NCBI GenBank assembly: GCA_003854995.1
Contig: RQOI01000155.1
Span: 1 to 27,938, forward strand
Origin: Candidatus Zhuqueibacterota bacterium
GTDB lineage: Bacteria; Zhuqueibacterota; Zhuqueibacteria; Residuimicrobiales; Krinioviventaceae
Length of the DNA: 27,938 nt
Reading direction: 5' to 3'
The notes beneath the pieces were generated by a model. The model did no database searches and had not been told where the DNA came from. It saw nothing but the letters and a program-made list of their open reading frames with translations. Below, piece after piece: positions 7,821-15,552 of the stretch; position 1 is the first letter of the stretch; every line of letters starts with the position of its first letter. The translations under genes were made by a program, and so were the position numbers.

Positions 7821-9551
7821 TTATCGTCCCTTGTAATGATTTGTGATCGGCACCCGTCTGTCCTTGCCAAAGGCCAGATGGGTGATTTTGACCCCGGGCG
7901 CTGCCTGGCGGCGCTTGTATTCGTTCAGATCGACCAGGCGGGCGACGCGCTGAACCGTCTCCGCACGATAGCCCTGGGCGACGATGCTGCTCACTCCCTG
8001 CCGTTTTTCGACATAGAGCTCGAGGATGGCGTCCAGCTCGTCGTATGGCGGCAGGCTGTCCTGATCCTTCTGATTCGGACGGAGCTCGGCAGAGGGCGCT
8101 TTTTCAATGATGCTCCTGGGAATCAGATCGAACCCGGCAATCGCATTTCGATCGTTCGACAATTTGTACACCATCGTCTTGGTGACGTCTTTGAGAGGTG
8201 CAAAGCCACCGACCATATCGCCATAGATCGTGCAATAACCGACGCTCAATTCACTTTTATTGCCCGTTGCCAACGGGAGCCAGCCGAATTTATTGGAGAG
8301 AGCCATGACGATAGTGCCCCGGATGCGCGCCTGCAGATTTTCCTCCGCGACGTCCGGTTCTCGACCGGCAAAAAGCTCCTGCAACAGTTCAAGATATCGA
8401 CGGTAAATGTCGGTGATGCTCAAGTTGATCATTTTGATGCCCAGATTCTCCGCAAGCTGTATCGAATCGACGACGCTGCCGGCGCTGCTATGCTGGGACG
8501 GCATGGTGATGCAGTTCACATTCTGCGGCCCCAACGCGTCGGCTGCCAGCGTGGCGACGAGCGCGGAGTCGATGCCGCCGCTGAGGCCAAAGACGACCTG
8601 CTGAAAGCCGTTTTTGTGCACGTAATCGCGCAATCCTAATATAATCGCGCCATAGATTTCTTCTTCGAGCGTCATTTCAACCGGCGTTATTTTTTGCGGG
8701 ACGCCCGCAGCCCTCTCCTCAGTGGCCAGTTTCACCCTCTCGCATGACCTGAATTTCAGGTCAGACGCTGCATAGGGCAAACGAACAGTTCGCCGCCGTC
8801 GGCGCACTGTAGCGACATCCAGGTCATGGATGATCAATTCCTCAGCAAAGGCAGCTCCTTGACGCCAGACCTCGCCGTCAGGTCCGATGATCAAACTCTG
8901 TCCGTCAAATACCAGTTCGTCTTGTCCGCCCACGAGATTGTCATAAGCCACAATGGCCGCCGTTTTTTCAGCTTTTTTCTGCAAGAGCTCAATCCGGTCG
9001 CGGCCTTTGCCAACAGCAAAAGGCGAAGCCGAGATGTTGAGCAGGATCTCTGCGCCGCCGTGCAGGGCCTGCGCTTCGGCGACCGAGTCCGGAATCCAGA
9101 TGTCCTCGCAAATGCTGATGCCGATCAGAATGTCGTTGAGAGAAATGACGAGGGGCTTTTCTCCGGCTGCAAAATACCGTTCCTCATCAAATACGCTGTA
9201 ATTCGGCAGTTCGATCTTGTGATAAACCGCCTTGATGTCGCCGTTTTGCAGCACAGCGGCGCTGTTATGGAGTGTCTCGGCGCTCTCATCGACAAAACCG
9301 ACGATGCACGCGATATCGTCGACCTGTGCCGCTATGGCGGACAGAATTTTTTTTTGGTCTTGAATGAACTGTCGCCGCAGCACAAGATCCTCGGGAGGAT
9401 ATCCCGTGATGGTCAATTCAGGAAAAGCGACAAGATGACAGCGCTCCGCACGAGCGGTTTTCAGTGTCCGGATGATCTTTTCATAATTGCCGTCGAGATC
9501 TCCGACCGTCGTATTTATTTGCGCCAAAGCGATTCTGATCGTCGTGTTCAT
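7821..9551 (-). CDS. nadE: glutamine-dependent NAD+ synthetase
   Basis: Makes NAD+ from nicotinic acid adenine dinucleotide, ATP and ammonia released from glutamine; cytoplasmic. The 576 aa form the two-domain type. The N-terminal nitrilase-type amidase has the Glu45/Lys112/Cys148 triad (contexts AFPELT, YHKIELPNY, ISICEDIW). The C-terminal synthetase has the PP-loop SGGIDS at 324-329. The frame stays open upstream to an ATG at 9662, but family similarity starts at MNTTIRIALAQ, and a promoter lies between the two candidates, so 9551 is chosen. Single gene, convergent with the GT2 gene and divergent from rfbB. Confidence 0.95.
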   Translation of the reverse strand: MNTTIRIALAQINTTVGDLDGNYEKIIRTLKTARAERCHLVAFPELTITGYPPEDLVLRRQFIQDQKKILSAIAAQVDDIACIVGFVDESAETLHNSAAVLQNGDIKAVYHKIELPNYSVFDEERYFAAGEKPLVISLNDILIGISICEDIWIPDSVAEAQALHGGAEILLNISASPFAVGKGRDRIELLQKKAEKTAAIVAYDNLVGGQDELVFDGQSLIIGPDGEVWRQGAAFAEELIIHDLDVATVRRRRRTVRLPYAASDLKFRSCERVKLATEERAAGVPQKITPVEMTLEEEIYGAIILGLRDYVHKNGFQQVVFGLSGGIDSALVATLAADALGPQNVNCITMPSQHSSAGSVVDSIQLAENLGIKMINLSITDIYRRYLELLQELFAGREPDVAEENLQARIRGTIVMALSNKFGWLPLATGNKSELSVGYCTIYGDMVGGFAPLKDVTKTMVYKLSNDRNAIAGFDLIPRSIIEKAPSAELRPNQKDQDSLPPYDELDAILELYVEKRQGVSSIVAQGYRAETVQRVARLVDLNEYKRRQAAPGVKITHLAFGKDRRVPITNHYKGR

Positions 9552-9582
9552 CTTTATCTTGATTGGTTTGAATGGCTGCGAA

Positions 9583-9611
9583 AATATAGTGAATAATGTG
9601 ACGCAATTCAA
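9583..9611 (-). promoter_or_regulatory. sigma-70-type promoter of nadE
   Basis: On the minus strand, TTGAAT (9611-9606) and TATATT (9588-9583) are 17 bp apart. The predicted start is near 9576, a ~25-nt leader before the nadE ATG at 9551. Because it lies inside the longer open frame, it argues against the upstream ATG at 9662. Confidence 0.6.
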
Positions 9612-9660
9612 TGCTATTTGGCACGAAAAAACAATTTCATTTTGTCTGCGAAAATTCATC

Positions 9661-9681
9661 ATGTGCTGTAGTTTAGCACAT
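9661..9681. repeat. perfect inverted repeat between nadE and rfbB
   Basis: ATGTGCT (9661-9667) and AGCACAT (9675-9681) with a 7-nt spacer. It lies between the divergent nadE and rfbB promoters and is not followed by a T-run, so it looks more like a protein-binding site than a terminator. No regulator can be named. Confidence 0.4.
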
Positions 9682-9711
9682 CCTTTGCAAGGGCATCAGA
9701 CAATAAATGAA

Positions 9712-9740
9712 TTGATTTTTTGCCTGCGGCTTTGTACATT
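9712..9740 (+). promoter_or_regulatory. candidate promoter of the polysaccharide operon
   Basis: TTGATT (9712-9717) and TACATT (9735-9740) with 17-bp spacing, each 4/6 to consensus, leaving a ~45-nt leader before rfbB. It is the best match in this gap, but both boxes are imperfect. Confidence 0.4.
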
Positions 9741-9792
9741 TTCTGACTTTTCATCAATGTATTCCAGATCGTGAAAAAAAGCGAGAAATGCC

Positions 9793-10800
9793 ATGAAAAC
9801 GTATCTCGTGACCGGTGGCGCCGGCTTTATCGGCAGCAATTTTATTCATTATTTATTTGAAAAGTATGATGACGACGTCTGTGTCATCAATCTGGACAAA
9901 TTGACCTATGCGGGCAATCTTGAAAATCTCATCGATGTCGAAACGAGGGAGAACTATCGATTCGTCAAGGGCGACATTTGTGACGCAAAGACGGTCGATC
10001 CGCTGGTGCAAGAAGCGGACATCGTGGTCAATTTTGCCGCCGAGAGTCATGTGGATCGATCCATCGGCGCTCCCGACGCTTTCATCCAAACGGATGTCTA
10101 TGGCACGTTCATTCTCCTGGAAGCGGCGCGCAAGCATGGCGTTGAAAAGTTCATCCAGATCAGCACCGACGAGGTCTATGGCAGCATCATCGACGGTTCA
10201 TTCAAGGAGACCGACATCCTGGAGCCATCCAGCCCCTATTCCGCTTCCAAAGCGGGCGCCGACCGCCTCGCCTATTCTTACTTTGTCACTTACGGGCTTG
10301 CCGTCATCATCACGCGCTGTTCGAACAACTTTGGACCGTATCAGTATCCTGAAAAGCTCATCCCTCTCTTTGTGACAAATGCGCTGGAGGATAAAAGCCT
10401 GCCGATCTATGGTGATGGCAAAAATGTGCGCGACTGGATCTATGTCCGCGATCACTGCGATGCAGTCGACTTTCTCCTTGGTCATGGCGCGCACGGGCAG
10501 GTCTATAACATCGGCGGCGGCAATGAACGGATGAATATTCAGATCACCGATCTCATCCTGCACTATCTGCACAAGCCCGACTCTCTTAAAAACTATATCC
10601 AGGATAGACTCGGTCATGATCGCCGTTATTCAGTGGATACAGGAAAGATTGCCGCGCTGGGTTGGACGCCGGGGCACAAATTCGAACAGGCGATGCATTC
10701 CACGATTCAGTGGTATGTCGACCATAAAGCCTGGTGGGGAAAATTGAAGAGCGGCGAATATAAAGAATTTTACAAAGCGAATTATAAAAAAGAACTTTAG
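9793..10800 (+). CDS. rfbB: dTDP-glucose 4,6-dehydratase
   Basis: Converts dTDP-glucose to dTDP-4-keto-6-deoxyglucose, the branch point to deoxysugars of surface glycans. The 335 aa are an extended SDR: NAD-binding TGGAGFIG at 7-14, the RfbB-type catalytic STDEVYG at 124-130, and Tyr149/Lys153 in YSASK. AESHVDRS and RDWIYVRDHC are further family blocks. It opens an operon (14 bp to the next gene). The usual partners rmlA, rmlC and rmlD are not in the window, so dTDP-glucose supply and later steps must be encoded elsewhere. Other nucleotide-sugar dehydratases are possible, but the TDE triad and overall match favour RfbB. Confidence 0.9.
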   Translation: MKTYLVTGGAGFIGSNFIHYLFEKYDDDVCVINLDKLTYAGNLENLIDVETRENYRFVKGDICDAKTVDPLVQEADIVVNFAAESHVDRSIGAPDAFIQTDVYGTFILLEAARKHGVEKFIQISTDEVYGSIIDGSFKETDILEPSSPYSASKAGADRLAYSYFVTYGLAVIITRCSNNFGPYQYPEKLIPLFVTNALEDKSLPIYGDGKNVRDWIYVRDHCDAVDFLLGHGAHGQVYNIGGGNERMNIQITDLILHYLHKPDSLKNYIQDRLGHDRRYSVDTGKIAALGWTPGHKFEQAMHSTIQWYVDHKAWWGKLKSGEYKEFYKANYKKEL

Positions 10801-10814
10801 ATTTCGGAGGCACA

Positions 10815-12143
10815 ATGAGTTTGCAGGGACGGATTGAAGACAAATCAGCAAAAATTGGCGTCATTGGTCTGGGATATGTGGGGCTCCCTCTGGCTGTCGA
10901 GTTCGCCAGCAAGGGATTTTCAGTTGTCGGGATTGACAGTGACGCAAAGAAAACAGCGAGTATCAATCGCGGGGTGAATTATATTGATGATGTGGAAGAC
11001 AGCAAGCTGGCAAAAGCTGTCTCAGAAAAGCGCCTGTCAGCCACAACGAGTTATGCTGACATTGCGGATTTGGATGTCATTTATATTTGTGTCCCGACGC
11101 CGTTCACAAAGAACAAAGAACCCGATGTCAGCTACATCGAAGCAGCGGCCCAGGGCATAGCAGCGGGCCTTCGCAAAGATCAATTGATCATCCTGAAGAG
11201 CACGACCTTCCCGGATACCACTGAGGGCATCCTCCAGCCCATTCTCGACAAGACCGGTTTGACAGTCGGGAAGGACTATTACCTCGCCTTTTCGCCGGAG
11301 CGAATCGATCCGGGCAATCAGATTTTCACCACAGCGACCACACCGGTCGTTGTCGGCGGCGTGACAAAAAAATGCACCGAGCTGGCCTGTCTGGTGAATC
11401 AGCAGATCATCAATCAGGTGGTCCCGGTGTCGTCGCCCAAAGTTGCTGAAATGGAAAAGCTGCTCGAGAACATATTCCGCAGCGTCAACATTGCTCTTGT
11501 CAACGAAATGGCCCGACTGTGCGACCGGATGGGCGGCATTGACATCTGGGAAGTGGTCGAGGCTGCGGCGACCAAACCCTATGGCTTTATGCCGTTTTTT
11601 CCTGGCCCGGGCATAGGCGGCCATTGCATCCTGATTGATCCCTACTATTTGTCGTGGAAGGCGCGCGAATATGACTTTCACACCCAGTTCATCGAACTCG
11701 CTGCCGAGACGAACGAAAATATGCCTTTTTATGTGCTCGGACTCATTCGGCGCGCCTTGAGCCACGTCGGCGTTCCATTTCAAAAGGCAAAAATAATGAT
11801 TTTGGGCGTCGCTTTCAAAAAAGATGTCGATGATACGCGAGAATCACCCGCACTCAAGATCATGGAGTTTTTGCTGCAGCGAGGCGTTCAAGTTGACAAT
11901 ATTTGCTACAATGATCCGCACGTGTCGGAGATCCGCGTCTCTGGCGTCTCGTTCAACTCCGTCCCATTGACCGCCGAGAGTCTGGCTGCGGCCGATGTCG
12001 TCGTCATCGCGACCAATCATTCGATCTATGATGCCGATTTTATCGTTGAGCACGCCAACGCCATTGTCGATACGCGCAATCTCACGAAAAATATCAAAGG
12101 GAGCGATAAAATTTCAAAACTGGGGGCTGGAACACGATTCTAG
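10815..12143 (+). CDS. UDP-N-acetylhexosamine 6-dehydrogenase (WbpA/WecC family)
   Basis: NAD-dependent four-electron oxidation of the C6 hydroxyl of a UDP-HexNAc to a uronic acid. The 442 aa have an N-terminal Rossmann site GVIGLGYVGLPLA (15-27), the CVPTPF and SPERIDPGN blocks, and catalytic Cys271 in GPGIGGHCILIDPYYL. The GGHCIxxDPYYL form is that of the GlcNAc/ManNAc dehydrogenases rather than UDP-glucose dehydrogenase. Strong ribosome site (GGAGG) before the ATG. It sits between rfbB and wecB (10-bp gap). With WecB, the likely product is UDP-ManNAcA. If it acts first, it makes UDP-GlcNAcA as WbpA does. The sequence cannot decide between the two. Confidence 0.85.
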   Translation: MSLQGRIEDKSAKIGVIGLGYVGLPLAVEFASKGFSVVGIDSDAKKTASINRGVNYIDDVEDSKLAKAVSEKRLSATTSYADIADLDVIYICVPTPFTKNKEPDVSYIEAAAQGIAAGLRKDQLIILKSTTFPDTTEGILQPILDKTGLTVGKDYYLAFSPERIDPGNQIFTTATTPVVVGGVTKKCTELACLVNQQIINQVVPVSSPKVAEMEKLLENIFRSVNIALVNEMARLCDRMGGIDIWEVVEAAATKPYGFMPFFPGPGIGGHCILIDPYYLSWKAREYDFHTQFIELAAETNENMPFYVLGLIRRALSHVGVPFQKAKIMILGVAFKKDVDDTRESPALKIMEFLLQRGVQVDNICYNDPHVSEIRVSGVSFNSVPLTAESLAAADVVVIATNHSIYDADFIVEHANAIVDTRNLTKNIKGSDKISKLGAGTRF

Positions 12144-12153
12144 AAAGACTCTT

Positions 12154-13245
12154 ATGAAAGTAGTCAATGTCGTTGGGGCAAGACCCAATTTTATGAAAAT
12201 CGCGCCCATTCATCGTCGTATGCAAGCCTCTTCGTCTTTTGCTCCCATTTTGTTGCACACTGGCCAGCACTATGATGAAAAAATGTCCTCGACATTTTTC
12301 GTCGAGTTAGGACTGCCGCAGCCGGATGTCTATCTTGGCGTCGGTTCTGGAACGCACGCAGAACAGACCGCGGCCATTTTGATCAAAGTGGAAAAGTTCC
12401 TTCTGCAGGAGCCGGCAGATCTGCTCATTGTCGTCGGCGACGTCAATTCGACCATTGCGGCATCGCTGGCGGCTGCGAAACTGCGGATCCCGATCGCCCA
12501 TGTCGAGGCGGGTCTGCGGAGTTTTGATCGCAGCATGCCGGAAGAGATCAATCGGATTCTGACAGATTCGATCTCTGATTATCTGTTCGTGACTGAACAG
12601 TCTGGTCTGGATAATCTGAAAAAAGAGGGCATCCCGGATGACAAGGTCTTTCTGGTCGGCAATTGCATGATCGATTCGCTGGTTGAACATTTGCAAAAGG
12701 CCGCTGAACTGGACATGCTGCGGCAGTTCTCCCTCTTTGCGCGCGGCTATGCTTTGATGACGCTGCACCGGCCTTCAAATGTCGATAGTCGCGAAAATAT
12801 GCGAAAAATCTTGCGGGCCCTGGAGAAAATCCAATCCGATATGCCCATCGTTTTTCCCATTCATCCGCGAACGCGAAAGATGCTCACTGTTTTGGGTCTT
12901 GATGACGACATGGCAAAAATGTCGAACATCCATCTCACCGAACCGCTGGGTTATCTGCCTTTTCTGAATCTGATGAGCCAAGCCAAATTGATCGTGACCG
13001 ATTCGGGTGGCATCCAGGAGGAGACCACGTTTTTGAAAATCCCCTGTCTGACGTTGCGGGAGAACACAGAGCGGCCGATCACATCCGAGCTGGGTACCAA
13101 TCAACTGGTCGGCATGGAACCGGAGGACATTCTCGCGGGTTATGAAAAGGCTATGAATGGATTTGCGGAAAATGCGCAGATTCCGCCGCTGTGGGATGGA
13201 TTGGCGTCCAAACGAATCGTCGATATCTTGCAGCAAGTCAATTAA
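12154..13245 (+). CDS. wecB: non-hydrolysing UDP-GlcNAc 2-epimerase
   Basis: Interconverts UDP-GlcNAc and UDP-ManNAc, or a related UDP-GlcNAc uronate. The 363 aa start at MKVVNVVGARPNFMK; the open frame extends 159 bp upstream, but only as overlap with the dehydrogenase gene. Family blocks: HTGQHYD, VGDVNSTIAASLAA, HVEAGLRSFD, MPEEINR and DSGGIQEE. It lies 10 bp after the 6-dehydrogenase and 20 bp before the export gene, so it probably supplies a ManNAc-type precursor to the exported polysaccharide. A WbpI-type substrate (a 2,3-diacetamido uronate) is an alternative. Confidence 0.9.
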   Translation: MKVVNVVGARPNFMKIAPIHRRMQASSSFAPILLHTGQHYDEKMSSTFFVELGLPQPDVYLGVGSGTHAEQTAAILIKVEKFLLQEPADLLIVVGDVNSTIAASLAAAKLRIPIAHVEAGLRSFDRSMPEEINRILTDSISDYLFVTEQSGLDNLKKEGIPDDKVFLVGNCMIDSLVEHLQKAAELDMLRQFSLFARGYALMTLHRPSNVDSRENMRKILRALEKIQSDMPIVFPIHPRTRKMLTVLGLDDDMAKMSNIHLTEPLGYLPFLNLMSQAKLIVTDSGGIQEETTFLKIPCLTLRENTERPITSELGTNQLVGMEPEDILAGYEKAMNGFAENAQIPPLWDGLASKRIVDILQQVN

Positions 13246-13265
13246 TCAATTGTGGAGTTTCTAGA

Positions 13266-14981
13266 ATGCGTCATCTGCTTGTGCTTCTTTGCCTGCTTGC
13301 ATCACCGACTTTTGTTCAAGACCTCTCATCGTTATCCTCGATGAAGGATTTGCAAAAGGCCTCGAAAAAGACATCTCTGCAACTGCCCGATTCCCCGGAC
13401 ATTGAACATCCTGTGGATGAAAACGCTTATATCGTGGGTCCCGGCGATGTGCTCGATATCATCATCGCCGGCAATGAGGAGTACAGCCAGCCGATCATGA
13501 TCTCTCCCGAGGGCTATGCTGTTCTGCCGTCAGCCGGTAGTTACATGGTCGCCGGAGAAACGCTGGCTGAAGCCAAGGCGATTCTGGCTGAAAAGCTGCG
13601 GTCAGCTTTTTATTCAGAGCAAATTAGCATCACGCTCATCCAGCTTCGCACTTTTCGCGTCTCGGTGAGCGGCGCAGTCAACTTTCCGGGACTGGTCAGC
13701 GTCAACGGTCTGGCGCGCGCCTCAGATGCGATTTTCATGGCGGGCGGGCTCGTGCAAACACCGCCGCCGTTCCCGCTGCCCGAGAATCCGCGCGAAAACA
13801 ATCGCGCCCTGCCAGTTAAAAAAACAGATGAAGAATTGACGCCTGAGCAATATGAAGAGTTGCTGGTAAAAGTCGGCTCAAAGAGGAGCATTCTTGTCAA
13901 GCGCCGCGATAACTCGGTCCTTCGCGCTGATCTGCTCAAATATGAGTTGGCAGGCGATTTGGATGCCAATCCGCATCTCGTCGATGGCGACGTCATCATC
14001 GTGCCGACGGTGCAGCAGGAGGTTGGCGAAATATCTATCAGCGGGGCGGTGCGCACTCCAGGCGCCTTTGAGTACGCGCCGGGCGATGACGTTCGCGATC
14101 TGCTGGATATGGCGCATGGATTCTCGATCGATGCGGATTCAAGCAAACTTTTCATCGCCCGCTTTGTCGACAATTCGAGTCGCGCTCAGGAGATCGTCAT
14201 CGAGCTTGATTGGTCAGACGCCGGGAATATCGAGCGCGCTCTCGCAATCCCTTTGAAGCCGGATGACCGAGTTTTCTTGCGAAGTGTGCCGAATTTTCAC
14301 AAAAAACGAACAATCGAAATTCAGGGCGAGGTCAAGTATCCGGGCGAATATGCGCTGCTGAAGGATCCGACCTATCTGTCAGAGATGATCGATGCAGCGG
14401 GTGGTTTTACGGATCAGGCCGCTCTGAATGCTGCGCACGTCATTCGCAGTTCATATAAAGACCGCGAAGACGTCGATTTTGAGCGGCTCTCGTACATGAC
14501 CGTGCAAGAGATGGAACGCAAAGAAAAGGCCTATTTTCGCGAACGATCAAGGGAGTTGAAAGGCCTGGTCTCGACCAATTTTGTTGCGCTCTTTGAAAAG
14601 GATGATGAAAAATATGATATCGCCCTCAGCGATCAGGATGTGATCGTCGTCCCTGCCAGGGAGTATACGGTCAATGTCGTCGGTCATGTCAAAAATCCGG
14701 GACTGGTTCCCTATGCGCCGAACAAAGATGCGGCCTATTACATAAAGCAGGCCGGTGGTTACAACGTCGGCGCCTGGAAAAGAAAAGTGCGAGTGAAAAG
14801 AGCGGCGACCGGCGAGATGCTGGGCAAAAAGAGCACGGTCGTGGAGATGGGCGATCTTGTCTATGTCCCGGAAAAGCTGGAGACCGAGGATCTGCTTCGC
14901 GATATTGCTCTCATCACCGTCCAGTTGGCGACAGTCGTCATGCTCGTCGTGCAAACCAGCTGGTATGCCACAAGAAATTAG
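13266..14981 (+). CDS. SLBB-domain polysaccharide export protein (Wza-like)
   Basis: Periplasmic/outer-membrane channel component for polysaccharide export, 571 aa. An N-terminal signal peptide (MRHLLVLLCLLASP) lacks a lipobox cysteine, unlike E. coli Wza. The Poly_export domain (about 50-125) contains VGPGDVLDI. Four SLBB-type repeats begin near 131, 256, 349 and 468, each with a G-x-V-x-x-P-G core. A hydrophobic segment (about 546-564) precedes WYATRN and may anchor the C-terminus. The start at 13266 has a GTGGAG ribosome site; the frame is open from 13191 only through overlap with wecB. No Wzc kinase or Wzx/Wzy is in the window. It is the last gene of the rfbB operon. Confidence 0.88.
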   Translation: MRHLLVLLCLLASPTFVQDLSSLSSMKDLQKASKKTSLQLPDSPDIEHPVDENAYIVGPGDVLDIIIAGNEEYSQPIMISPEGYAVLPSAGSYMVAGETLAEAKAILAEKLRSAFYSEQISITLIQLRTFRVSVSGAVNFPGLVSVNGLARASDAIFMAGGLVQTPPPFPLPENPRENNRALPVKKTDEELTPEQYEELLVKVGSKRSILVKRRDNSVLRADLLKYELAGDLDANPHLVDGDVIIVPTVQQEVGEISISGAVRTPGAFEYAPGDDVRDLLDMAHGFSIDADSSKLFIARFVDNSSRAQEIVIELDWSDAGNIERALAIPLKPDDRVFLRSVPNFHKKRTIEIQGEVKYPGEYALLKDPTYLSEMIDAAGGFTDQAALNAAHVIRSSYKDREDVDFERLSYMTVQEMERKEKAYFRERSRELKGLVSTNFVALFEKDDEKYDIALSDQDVIVVPAREYTVNVVGHVKNPGLVPYAPNKDAAYYIKQAGGYNVGAWKRKVRVKRAATGEMLGKKSTVVEMGDLVYVPEKLETEDLLRDIALITVQLATVVMLVVQTSWYATRN

Positions 14982-14991
14982 CGGCGCTGGT

Positions 14992-15363
14992 TTATTTCCG
15001 CTCCGGCGCCGGTGAGTTCGAATGAATGAGCCCCTTGATCATTCTTTCGATCGATTCCCTCTCCTCTGCAAGTTTGGCGAAATTTTTCAACAAACCCAAA
15101 TCATTCGCCAGGAGCAGCAGATATTCCAGTTCCTGGATGGCCGCCAGCGCCCCTCGGTAACGATAAAGCTTGTCTTTTTTACCCCGTCTCTTAAAGCCGA
15201 TGGCAATGGTCTGGGCAACGACGGCGGCTCGCTCTCTGATTTTCGCTGCCAACGGTTCACTTGCTTTTTTGGCAAATTTTGTTTTAAAAAGCTCGATGGC
15301 GAATTCGTGGCTTTTTTGCCAAACGATGAGGTCGCGATATGATTCGACTTTGGCGAATACCAT
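14992..15363 (-). CDS. four-helix-bundle protein of the S23 / 23S-rRNA-intervening-sequence family
   Basis: Small helical protein, 123 aa, of unknown biochemical function. The family is recognised by the N-terminal YRDLIVWQKSHEFAIEL followed by a bundle with AKIRERAAVVAQTIAIGF, close to the family form RxAxSIxxNIAEGF. Family members occur inside intervening sequences of 23S rRNA genes and, in many genomes, as free genes in accessory or polysaccharide regions. There is no rRNA here. It has its own AAAGGAT ribosome site. It is convergent with the SLBB gene (10 bp between stops) and divergent from the lipid A operon. Much of the longer open frame extending to 16047 is antisense to the oxidoreductase and is not used. 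Confidence 0.8.
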   Translation of the reverse strand: MVFAKVESYRDLIVWQKSHEFAIELFKTKFAKKASEPLAAKIRERAAVVAQTIAIGFKRRGKKDKLYRYRGALAAIQELEYLLLLANDLGLLKNFAKLAEERESIERMIKGLIHSNSPAPERK

Positions 15364-15486
15364 CGGGGTGATCCTTTCAGTTAGAGGTGCATTATTAATA
15401 AAAATATGAATTTCCAGCAGAAATTCCAAGACCTTAAAACAGAGCATGCGATGAAACATCTGTAGCTGGCTGTGAATTTTAACTTT

Positions 15487-15520
15487 TTGATAATTAGCCG
15501 CAGATTCGCTAAATTGCGGC
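15487..15520 (+). promoter_or_regulatory. lipid A operon promoter overlapped by an inverted repeat
   Basis: TTGATA (15487-15492) and TAAATT (15510-15515), 17-bp spacing, 5/6 and 4/6 to consensus. A perfect inverted repeat GCCGCA (15497-15502) / TGCGGC (15515-15520) spans the spacer and touches the -10 box, a typical repressor position. The first gene starts at 15553 behind a GGAGG ribosome site. Confidence 0.5.
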
Positions 15521-15552
15521 AATAGAACGACGGATGAAACTATGGAGGCAGA

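Noticed and set aside
9619..9636. Perfect TGGCACG half-site in the nadE-rfbB gap
   Set aside because: No GC or TTGC follows at the -12 position, so it is not a sigma-54 promoter.
14983..15010. GC-rich hairpin (GGCGCTGG / CCGGCGCC) between the SLBB and S23-type genes
   Set aside because: No T-run on either strand, and one arm lies in coding sequence; not supportable as an intrinsic terminator.
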